Shown here: positions 33,884 to 40,924 of the stretch, one piece after another
Layout: each line of letters starts with the position of its first letter
Numbering within the stretch: the first letter of the stretch is position 1
Assembly: GCA_963825575.1 (NCBI GenBank)
Contig: CAWGUB010000033.1
Location: 1-64,000, forward strand
Source: JAFDBW01 sp963825575
GTDB taxonomy: Bacteria; Desulfobacterota; Desulfuromonadia; Desulfuromonadales; BM103
Direction: 5' to 3'
Length of the DNA stretch: 64,000 nucleotides
Position numbers and translations under genes: made by a program
The notes under the pieces: generated by a model
What the model saw: only the letters and a program-made list of their open reading frames with translations
What the model was told of the DNA's origin: nothing
Databases searched by the model: none

Positions 33884-34963
33884 ATGCAGATTTCCGGACG
33901 TATGACATTACTCCTTCTGTCGGTGGCCTGCCTGGTTTTCCTTAGCGCATGTGGGGAGAGTGGCTACCTGCTCCAGAGCGTCAAAGGCCATCTGGGCCTG
34001 CTGTCGCGCGCGCAGTCGATAGAGGAGATTCTGACCAGCAACGAAGAACCGGAAATTGTCCTCAACCAGTTGGAAACGGTTGTCAGGTTGAGAAAGTTTG
34101 CTGTCGATTCACTGCACCTGCCTGACAATGGCAGCTATCATGAATATGCAGACCTGGGACGACCCTACGTTGTCTGGAACCTGACCGCAGCGCCTGAGTT
34201 TTCTCTCGAGATGAAACAATGGTGTTTCCCCGTCGTCGGTTGTGTCACATATCGTGGCTACTTTGACGAAAGCACGGCACTGGCCATGGCCAAGGGCCTG
34301 TCTGCACAAAGTTTTGACGTCGACGTTTACGGGGTTGAGGCCTACTCGACTCTCAACTGGTTTGATGATCCTGTCCTGAATACCTTCCTGAAAAATGATG
34401 AAATCCATCTGGCCGCATTGCTGTTTCATGAGATGGCACATCAGGTTATTTATGTGCCCGATGCCACGACATTTAACGAATCTTTTGCCAAAACAGTCGA
34501 AATAGAAGGCTTGCGGCGCTGGTTTCATAGCGCGGAATCCGACGGTCTGTGGCAGGAGTGCCTGCTGCGTGAAAAAAGGTCTGCCGATTTCCAGGATTTT
34601 CTGAGTGGCATACGTCTTGAGTTGCAGACCGTTTATACTGCCGACTTGGAGGTCCAGGAGAAAAGGCTGGTAAAGAAACAGATTATTTCAGATAGCTATG
34701 AGAGCTATGCTCGATTGAAAGAGGGGTGGGGTGGTTATACAGGTTATGACCGGTGGATGGAGCAAGGGATCAACAATGCGCGACTCTCCTCGGCTGCAGC
34801 CTACCATGATCTGGTCTCGGCATTTCAGACTCTTTTGCGGAGAGTCGATTTTGATCTGCCCGCCTTTTATGCCGAAGTGAGAAAGCTCGCGGCGCTGCCT
34901 GAAGATGCGCGTCAGGCAAAGCTGAAGTCACTGTCTCCTCGTCTCAACGCTGCTCTGAATTAA
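33884..34963 (+). CDS. Predicted zinc-dependent aminopeptidase, lipoprotein
   Basis: A 359-residue protein. The N-terminus MTLLLLSVACLVFLSACGES is a lipoprotein signal with lipobox LSAC. The zinc motif HEMAHQ is near residue 181, with a downstream ESFAKTVEIEG that could give the third ligand. GYFDESTALAMAKGL and VYGVEAYSTLNWFDDPVLNTF match the COG4324 type of putative aminopeptidase. The start ATG at 33884 has AGGTG upstream; GTG 33878 is an alternative. The substrate is unknown. It stands alone after ogt. Confidence 0.85.
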   Translation: MQISGRMTLLLLSVACLVFLSACGESGYLLQSVKGHLGLLSRAQSIEEILTSNEEPEIVLNQLETVVRLRKFAVDSLHLPDNGSYHEYADLGRPYVVWNLTAAPEFSLEMKQWCFPVVGCVTYRGYFDESTALAMAKGLSAQSFDVDVYGVEAYSTLNWFDDPVLNTFLKNDEIHLAALLFHEMAHQVIYVPDATTFNESFAKTVEIEGLRRWFHSAESDGLWQECLLREKRSADFQDFLSGIRLELQTVYTADLEVQEKRLVKKQIISDSYESYARLKEGWGGYTGYDRWMEQGINNARLSSAAAYHDLVSAFQTLLRRVDFDLPAFYAEVRKLAALPEDARQAKLKSLSPRLNAALN

Positions 34964-35085
34964 TCAAATTCATCTGCGCAGAGCAACAGGAAGCAGCAGC
35001 CATGACCGTTAGTCCTGCTTGATAAGTGGCTTTGTACAAGTATACTTTTCCGGGCAGTATTTGAACTGTAAATTGAGGGTCGCAA

Positions 35086-35877
35086 ATGCTTGGAGCAATT
35101 GCCGGAGATGTAATCGGCTCGCGTTTTGAACATGCCAGGATCAAAAGCAAGGATTTTGATCTGTTCAATCGGCAGAGTACGTTTACCGATGATACGGTTC
35201 ATACCGTTGCCCTGGCAGACAGCCTTCTGAATAAAGTTTCTTATCAGGTCAAACTCCGGGAATATTTCCACCACTATCCGGCCGCCGGGTACGGCGGTCG
35301 TTTCCGGCGTTGGGCAAGGGCGCCAAATCCTGTTCCTTATGGTAGCTATGGTAACGGGTCTGCAATGCGCGTCAGCCCGATTGCCTGGTTCTATGACACC
35401 CTTGAGGATGTCCTCTCAGAAGCGTTAAGGAGCGCCGAGGTGACCCATAACCACCCGGAGGGTATCCGTGGCGCCCAGGCCGTTGCTGGCGCTATTTTCA
35501 TGGCACGTAACGGGGCCAGCAAGGTTGTCATCCGCAATTACGTCGAAGACTCATTCAATTACGAGTTGTCCGCAACAATTGAAGAGATCAGACCGGATTA
35601 CAGGTTTGATGTCTCATGCCAGGGCTCGGTTCCGCAGGCGATCATAGCGTTCCTGGAAGCAAAGGACTTTGAAGATGCCGTCCGTAATGCGGTGTCTCTG
35701 GGAGGGGATAGTGACACCCAGGCCTGTATCGCCGGGAGTATCGCAGAAGCGTATTTCGGGGTGGTCCCGGAACATATAAAGACCCAGGCACTGTCCTGTC
35801 TGGATGAAAGACTGTCTTCAGTTTTAAAAGTCTTTTATGAGAAAGTGTCAGGCGTTTTCCGGTATTCCGAAATGTGA
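35086..35877 (+). CDS. ADP-ribosylglycohydrolase family protein
   Basis: A 263-residue protein of the DraG/ARH fold. AGDVIGSRFE near the start, FTDDTVHTVALA (metal ligands near 35-38), GNGSAMRVSPIAWFY, THNHPEGIRGAQAVAGAI and GGDSDTQACIAGSIAEA (near 205, metal ligands) are all present. These enzymes remove ADP-ribose from proteins or small molecules. There is no nitrogenase or draT gene nearby, so the classical DraG role is not supported. GAGGG precedes the ATG. The substrate remains open. Confidence 0.9.
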   Translation: MLGAIAGDVIGSRFEHARIKSKDFDLFNRQSTFTDDTVHTVALADSLLNKVSYQVKLREYFHHYPAAGYGGRFRRWARAPNPVPYGSYGNGSAMRVSPIAWFYDTLEDVLSEALRSAEVTHNHPEGIRGAQAVAGAIFMARNGASKVVIRNYVEDSFNYELSATIEEIRPDYRFDVSCQGSVPQAIIAFLEAKDFEDAVRNAVSLGGDSDTQACIAGSIAEAYFGVVPEHIKTQALSCLDERLSSVLKVFYEKVSGVFRYSEM

Positions 35878-35913
35878 GAGCCAGAACTTCAATAATCAAT
35901 TACGGAGAACAAT

Positions 35914-36444
35914 ATGCTGATTATGAATGAACTTGCCGAAGTTGCCGGATTAATGCGCGCCGCCGAGAACCTTTGTGTTGCCGCACGAACAGCTCCCAAA
36001 GGCAAGGGGAAAGACCTGCTTGTGACAGCGGTGGTGACAGAGGATGATAAAGAGCGTCTCCAGCAGCAGATGAGGCAAATTGGTGAACGCGATGGCGTGA
36101 TTTTTTTTCTTCGTGATGCAGATAATATTGGCCATGCCCCGGTTGTTGTCCTGATCGGCACTCGCAAGGAGCCGTTGCAGATCCCTGCGTGTGGTTTCTG
36201 CGGTTTTGACGATTGCGATACCATGGCCAGCGCAGGGGGGACTTGCTCGTTCAATACCGGTGATCTAGGTATTGCGGTCGGCTCAGCGGTCGCTCTTGCT
36301 GCAGACCTGCGAATCGACAACCGGGTAATGTACACTGCCGGCAAGGCTGCCATTGAGCTTGGTATCCTTGGCGGGGATGTGAAGATCGCCTACGGCATAC
36401 CTTTGGCTGCTAAAGGCAAAAATCCTTTTTTTGACAGAAACTGA
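35914..36444 (+). CDS. DUF2148 ferredoxin-domain protein
   Basis: A 176-residue protein of the DUF2148 family. CGFCGFDDCDTM and GGTCSFNTGDLGIAVGSAVALA contain the conserved cysteines. RAAENLCVAARTAPKGKGKD is the usual N-terminal sequence. The family is common in anaerobes and often found beside redox genes, but no reaction is established. A CGGAG ribosome binding site precedes the ATG. It lies 36 bp after the ADP-ribosylglycohydrolase gene and may share its transcript. Confidence 0.88.
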   Translation: MLIMNELAEVAGLMRAAENLCVAARTAPKGKGKDLLVTAVVTEDDKERLQQQMRQIGERDGVIFFLRDADNIGHAPVVVLIGTRKEPLQIPACGFCGFDDCDTMASAGGTCSFNTGDLGIAVGSAVALAADLRIDNRVMYTAGKAAIELGILGGDVKIAYGIPLAAKGKNPFFDRN

Positions 36445-36522
36445 GAAAACGGGAAATGGGGGGCGGGTTCTGGATATTGGCCCCTCCTTGCCCAGCCCTG
36501 GACAATCAACGCTCTATTTTAA

Positions 36523-37131
36523 ATGACTGATCCGAACGAGCTTTTTGATATCGTGAATAACGACGACGAGGTCATCGGACAGGCTCCGCGCAACGTCTGC
36601 CATGGCAACCCGGCCCTGATCCATCGCGCTGTACATGTGCTGGTGTTTAACAGCTCTGGGGGGTTGTTGCTGCAGAAACGTGCTCCTGACAAAGATATCC
36701 AGCCGGGCAAATGGGATACCAGTGTCGGTGGACACCTCAACTCTGGAGAAGCTTATCTCGCTGCGGCATATCGTGAAATGTCTGAAGAGCTGGGATTGAC
36801 CGGTTTGCCACTAACCCACCTGTACCGGTCGGTAATCAGAAACCAGGTTGAGTCGGAAAACCTGCGGACATATCTCGCAATCACTGATGGTGTCATTGCA
36901 TACGAGCGCAGCGAAATCTCTGAGGTCCGCTTCTGGTCGCATGATCAAATTGATCAGGCTCTGGGCCAGGGAGTTTTTACTCCGAATTTCGAAGAAGAAT
37001 GGCAGATGTTCCAGGGCTTTGCCCGCCGTTACCAATCGGCGGATTCCGACCGAATAGCTTTCTGTTCCGGGGCGTCTTTCCCTGACCTTTGGCGGGAGTT
37101 GTACAACAGTTGTTGTCCGGATTCCGAGTGA
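36523..37131 (+). CDS. NUDIX hydrolase
   Basis: A 202-residue NUDIX protein of the isopentenyl-diphosphate-isomerase-like or YfcD type. It begins ELFDIVNNDDEVIGQAPR. The NUDIX box is GHLNSGEAYLAAAYREMSEELGL, with all consensus Gly, Glu and Arg residues. Such enzymes cleave nucleoside diphosphate derivatives. No clear ribosome binding site is visible at the ATG. The C-terminal 25 residues extend beyond the fold. The physiological substrate cannot be read from sequence. Confidence 0.9.
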   Translation: MTDPNELFDIVNNDDEVIGQAPRNVCHGNPALIHRAVHVLVFNSSGGLLLQKRAPDKDIQPGKWDTSVGGHLNSGEAYLAAAYREMSEELGLTGLPLTHLYRSVIRNQVESENLRTYLAITDGVIAYERSEISEVRFWSHDQIDQALGQGVFTPNFEEEWQMFQGFARRYQSADSDRIAFCSGASFPDLWRELYNSCCPDSE

Positions 37132-37286
37132 TGCTCAAAAGCTGGGCAATTTGTTGTCAATATGCTTTATTTGTGAGCATCTATTCGCTTTCTTGTTGAC
37201 GTGATGGATTGACGCACAAGTGCTTTTGCTTGTGAAATCTTATAAATATTAGCACTTTAGCAATGTTTGTTGGTCTGTTTTGTTTT

Positions 37287-37302
37287 AGGCAAGCTATTTG
37301 CT
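37287..37302 (+). promoter_or_regulatory. Sigma-54-type promoter upstream of glnB-glnA
   Basis: AGGCAAGCTATTTGCT at 37287-37302 has GG and GC separated by exactly ten bases, with GGCA and TTGCT halves, as in the -24/-12 consensus. The predicted transcription start is about 70 bp before the glnB ATG. A short palindrome GCACAAGTGC at 37214-37223 lies about 70 bp further upstream and resembles half of an NtrC-type site. Sigma-54 control of glnB-glnA is well known in Proteobacteria. Confidence 0.6.
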
Positions 37303-37381
37303 ATTAGTTAGTGCTGCACAGTTTTGAGAACTATTTATGCTAAGTAGGATGTGACATCAATTTTCAGAGGAGCGACAAGCC

Positions 37382-37720
37382 ATGAGGAAAGTCGAAGCCA
37401 TTATTAAACCCTTCAAGCTTGATGAAGTGAAGGAAGCATTGAATGAGGTCGGTATCCAGGGGATTACGGTCAGTGAGGTTAAAGGTTTTGGCCGTCAGAA
37501 AGGTCACACTGAACTGTACCGTGGCGCCGAATATGTCGTGGATTTCATCCCCAAGATAAAAATGGAAATTATCGTCGCGGATGAAATGGCTGCAAAAGTT
37601 GTCGAAGTGATTGGTGAATCTGCCAAGACCGGCCGCATCGGTGACGGCAAAATTTTTGTGACTCCGGTTGATGAAGTTGTCCGGATTCGTACAGGTGAAA
37701 CCGGAGACGATGCGCTCTAA
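37382..37720 (+). CDS. glnB: Nitrogen regulatory protein P-II
   Basis: A 112-residue PII signal protein. It starts with RKVEAIIKPFKLDEVKEAL. The T-loop GHTELYRGAEYVVDF carries Tyr51, the uridylylation site of GlnD. TGRIGDGKIFV is the C-terminal ATP-binding signature. PII senses 2-oxoglutarate and ATP/ADP and controls glutamine synthetase and transporters. GAGGAG precedes the ATG. glnA follows 56 bp later in the same unit; glnD is encoded at 55180-57873. Confidence 0.97.
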   Translation: MRKVEAIIKPFKLDEVKEALNEVGIQGITVSEVKGFGRQKGHTELYRGAEYVVDFIPKIKMEIIVADEMAAKVVEVIGESAKTGRIGDGKIFVTPVDEVVRIRTGETGDDAL

Positions 37721-37776
37721 CGCTTAGATCATTACCTTAGTCAGAAAGATCATTATCTTAAAAGGAGAAGTTAAAA

Positions 37777-39186
37777 ATGACCCCACAAGAAGTCGTCAAA
37801 TTTGCCCAGGATAACGATTGCAAGATGGTCGATTACAAGTTTCTTGACTTTGTCGGTATCTGGCAGCACTTTTCTACTCCGATTGGTGAATTCAGCGAAG
37901 ACACCTTCGAAGAAGGAATCGGTTTCGATGGTTCTTCGATCCGCGGTTGGCAGCCGATCCACAACTCGGACATGCTGATCATGCCGGATTCGTCGACTGC
38001 CAAAATCGACCCCTTTGTCAAGGTGTCGACCCTGAGCCTGATCTGCAACATCATCGACCCGATCACCAAGGAAGGCTACACCCGCGATCCCCGTTTTATC
38101 GCGCAGAAGGCTGAAGCCTACCTCAAGCAGACCGGCATCGCAGATACAGCATATTTTGGCCCCGAGCCGGAGTTCTTCATCTTTGACGATGTCCGCTATG
38201 ATTCTACCTCAAATGAGTCTTTCTACTCGGTTGACTCGGTTGAAGGCATCTGGAATACCGGCCGCGAAGAGTTCCCCAATCTCGGTTACAAACCGCGTCA
38301 CAAGGAAGGTTATTTCCCCTGTGCGCCGACTGATTCGATGATCGACCTGCGTAACGAGATGGTTGAAGTCCTGCAGAGCGTCGGCATGACCATCGAGGCT
38401 GTACACCATGAAGTTGCAACCGGTGGCCAGTGTGAAATTGACATGCGCTTTGATTCTCTGCTTGCCATGGGTGACACCCTGCAATGGTTCAAATACATCG
38501 TTAAGAACGTCGCTGTCCGCAATGGCAAAACCGTCACCTTCATGCCCAAACCGATCTTTGGTGACAACGGTTCCGGTATGCATTGCCACCAGTCGCTCTG
38601 GAAAGATGGCGTGAACCTGTTCGCCGGTGACGGCTACGGCGGGCTCTCCAAAACGGCCATGTATTACATCGGTGGCATCATGAAGCATGCCAAGGCTCTC
38701 TGCGCATTTACCAACCCGACGACTATCTCCTACAAGCGACTGGTGCCCGGCTACGAAGCTCCGGTCAATCTGGCATACTCGAACCGTAACCGTTCGGCAT
38801 CGTTACGTATCCCGGTAACCGACAACCCGAAATCGAAGCGCGTCGAATACCGCACGCCAGACCCGAGCTGCAACGGCTACCTTGCTTTTGCCGCACAGGT
38901 GATGGCGGGTCTCGACGGTATCGAGAACAAGATCGATCCGGGAGAACCTCTGGACAAGGACATCTACGGTCTTTCTCCTGAGGAACTGAAAGACATCCCG
39001 AGTGTCGCAGGTTCTCTGGCTGAAGCTCTTGATAGCCTGGAAGCTGATCATGATTTTCTCCTCAAAGGTGATGTCTTTACCAAAGACGTCATCGACATGT
39101 GGATTTCCTATAAGCGCGAAGCAGAGGTTGATGTGGTGCGCATGCGTCCGACCCCGACCGAATTCGCTCTGTACTTCGACTGTTAA
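37777..39186 (+). CDS. glnA: Glutamine synthetase type I
   Basis: A 469-residue dodecameric enzyme making glutamine from glutamate, ammonia and ATP. FVGIWQHFSTPIGEF, GFDGSSIRGWQ, GPEPEFFIFD, NGSGMHCHQSLWKDG and NPTTISYKRLVPGYEAPV are the family signatures. The Tyr in DIYGLSPEEL near 397 matches the adenylylation site, so control by GlnE is likely. AAGGAG precedes the ATG. A strong terminator follows at 39229-39273 after a heptad array. Confidence 0.98.
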   Translation: MTPQEVVKFAQDNDCKMVDYKFLDFVGIWQHFSTPIGEFSEDTFEEGIGFDGSSIRGWQPIHNSDMLIMPDSSTAKIDPFVKVSTLSLICNIIDPITKEGYTRDPRFIAQKAEAYLKQTGIADTAYFGPEPEFFIFDDVRYDSTSNESFYSVDSVEGIWNTGREEFPNLGYKPRHKEGYFPCAPTDSMIDLRNEMVEVLQSVGMTIEAVHHEVATGGQCEIDMRFDSLLAMGDTLQWFKYIVKNVAVRNGKTVTFMPKPIFGDNGSGMHCHQSLWKDGVNLFAGDGYGGLSKTAMYYIGGIMKHAKALCAFTNPTTISYKRLVPGYEAPVNLAYSNRNRSASLRIPVTDNPKSKRVEYRTPDPSCNGYLAFAAQVMAGLDGIENKIDPGEPLDKDIYGLSPEELKDIPSVAGSLAEALDSLEADHDFLLKGDVFTKDVIDMWISYKREAEVDVVRMRPTPTEFALYFDC

Positions 39187-39193
39187 AATCAAA

Positions 39194-39224
39194 GCGCGTA
39201 GCGCGAGTTGCGTGGCGCGAAAAT
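39194..39224 (+). repeat. Isolated heptad array after glnA
   Basis: CGTAGCG, CGAGTTG, CGTGGCG, CGAAAAT at 39197-39224 starts about ten bases after the glnA stop. It is the same type and polarity as the forward halves in the first 13 kb. No reverse half follows; the glnA terminator comes directly after it. Confidence 0.65.
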
Positions 39225-39228
39225 TCAA

Positions 39229-39273
39229 TAAAGAAAGAAGGGGCAGCCGTATGGCTGTCCCTTCTTTCTTTTT
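39229..39273 (+). terminator. Terminator of glnB-glnA
   Basis: AAGAAAGAAGGGGCAGCC, loop GTAT, GGCTGTCCCTTCTTTCTT forms a stem of about 17 bp with one bulge and a T-run (39266-39273). The outer A/T pairs make the hairpin usable from both sides. Confidence 0.85.
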
Positions 39274-39307
39274 GCCCTTTGTTATCTTCTTTGATTGAAA
39301 AGTGTAT

Positions 39308-39344
39308 AAAAAAAGCATGGAGGCCAATCGGGCTCCATGCTTTT
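39308..39344 (-). terminator. Terminator of thrC
   Basis: On the minus strand, AAAAGCATGGAGC, a short loop and CTCCATGCTTTTTTT form an 11-13-bp stem followed by a seven-T run. It lies back to back with the glnA terminator. Confidence 0.8.
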
Positions 39345-39369
39345 GGACGTAATGAAGAGTGTGCAGCTA

Positions 39370-40761
39370 TTATTGCAACGAATGCTTCGACAGAAATCCT
39401 TTGATAATTGAAATATCTGCTTCAACGATTTCGCAGCGACGCCCCCGCTTTTCCAGGCCATCAAGACTTGCCGGTCGTTCCGGGTCCTGGCCAATTGCCC
39501 GGTTGACGGCGTCAGGAAACTTGGCCGGGTGGGCTGTTGCCAGGCAGATCACAGGATAGTCACCACCGGCTAGGTCTTTGCCGGCCTTGATACCCGTTGC
39601 CGTGTGTGGGTCGAGTACATAGCCAGTCGTGGCATGGAAATCACGAATGGTAGCGAGTGTTTGCTCATTATCAACTGATGTCGAGGTAAAGACCTGGTTG
39701 ACTAGAGCGATCTGCCCATCACTGCATGTCAGTTGGCCGGTCACAGCAAAGTCTTCCATGGCCGTTGCGAGTTGTTCCGCATCTTCATTGAACAGATAGT
39801 AAAGATAGCGTTCCAGATTACTGGCTTTCTGGATATCCATCGATGGAGAGAAGGTTGGGTGAACTTCGCCAATCGAGTAGTCGCCACGGTTGATAAAGCG
39901 GGAAAGGATATTGTTTGCGTTGGTTGCCAGGATCAGCTTCTCGATTGGCAGTCCCATGCGTTTTGCTATGTACCCGGCGAATATGTCGCCGAAGTTACCC
40001 GTCGGCACCGAGAAATAGACCTTGTCGGCACCGGTCTGCTTGCGGACCTGTCCCCATGCGTAAAAGTAGTAGACGATCTGGGCAAGAACGCGGGCCCAGT
40101 TGATCGAGTTGACGGCGCCGAGTGCATATTTCTGCTTGAAGTCGAGATCGCCGAATATGTCCTTGACGATTTGCTGGCCATCGTCAAAGGTGCCTTTGAT
40201 AGCCAGATTGAATACATTCTCGTCGGTGACTGTTGTCATCTGCAACTCCTGCACCGCAGAGACCTTCTTGTGTGGGTGCAGAATAAATATGTTGATATTG
40301 CTCTTGCCTCGCACACCGTAAATGGCGGCGCTACCGGTGTCACCGGAGGTCGCGCCAAGGATGTTCATGTGTTCGCCGGATTCCGCCAGCAGGTACTCGA
40401 AGAGATTGCCGAGAAATTGCAGGGCAATATCCTTGAAGGCCAGGGTCGGACCATGGAAAAGTTCCAGAATGTAGACGCCGTCCTTATGTAAGAGAGGTGT
40501 AATTTCGCGGTTGGCAAAGGTCGCGTAGGAACGGTCGATCATCGTTTTCAGATCGGCGGACGGGATGTCCTCAATGAAATAGCTCATGACCTGGAAGGCC
40601 AGTTCCGGGTAATCCAGTTTGGTTAGAGCGTCAAGATCTCCTGGGGTAAGCTGCGGGATAGATTCGGGAAGGAGCAGTCCGCCATCCTCGGCAAGTCCCA
40701 TCATGACCGCCTGTTTGAAAGAGATGTTTTTGACTTGCCCGCGAGTGCTGAGATATTTCAT
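39370..40761 (-). CDS. thrC: Threonine synthase
   Basis: A 463-residue PLP enzyme converting O-phosphohomoserine to threonine. YLSTRGQ opens the family. FHGPTLAFKDIALQFLGNL carries the PLP lysine, GATSGDTGSAAIYGVRGK binds phosphate, and PTGNFGDIFAGYIAKRMGLP is also typical. The ATG at 40761 has AAGGA seven bases upstream; an earlier in-frame ATG lacks this. It is transcribed convergently with glnA and lies downstream of maeB on the same strand, separated by the maeB terminator. Confidence 0.96.
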   Translation of the reverse strand: MKYLSTRGQVKNISFKQAVMMGLAEDGGLLLPESIPQLTPGDLDALTKLDYPELAFQVMSYFIEDIPSADLKTMIDRSYATFANREITPLLHKDGVYILELFHGPTLAFKDIALQFLGNLFEYLLAESGEHMNILGATSGDTGSAAIYGVRGKSNINIFILHPHKKVSAVQELQMTTVTDENVFNLAIKGTFDDGQQIVKDIFGDLDFKQKYALGAVNSINWARVLAQIVYYFYAWGQVRKQTGADKVYFSVPTGNFGDIFAGYIAKRMGLPIEKLILATNANNILSRFINRGDYSIGEVHPTFSPSMDIQKASNLERYLYYLFNEDAEQLATAMEDFAVTGQLTCSDGQIALVNQVFTSTSVDNEQTLATIRDFHATTGYVLDPHTATGIKAGKDLAGGDYPVICLATAHPAKFPDAVNRAIGQDPERPASLDGLEKRGRRCEIVEADISIIKGFLSKHSLQ

Positions 40762-40865
40762 TGTAACGTCCTTGGTGTTTTGTGTGGGCGGCATTTTAAC
40801 AGTTGTCAGTAAAGCAGGGAAGGGGAAACATGGCGCTTGGAAGATGGTCAGAAAGGGATGGTTTT

Positions 40866-40900
40866 AAAAAACGAGGGGCAACCTGTGTGGTTGCCCCTCG
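40866..40900 (-). terminator. Terminator of maeB
   Basis: On the minus strand, CGAGGGGCAACC, loop CACA, GGTTGCCCCTCG forms a perfect 12-bp stem followed by TTTTTT (40871-40866). Confidence 0.82.
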
Positions 40901-40924
40901 AAAGCTTTAATCTTTTGTGCGTCG

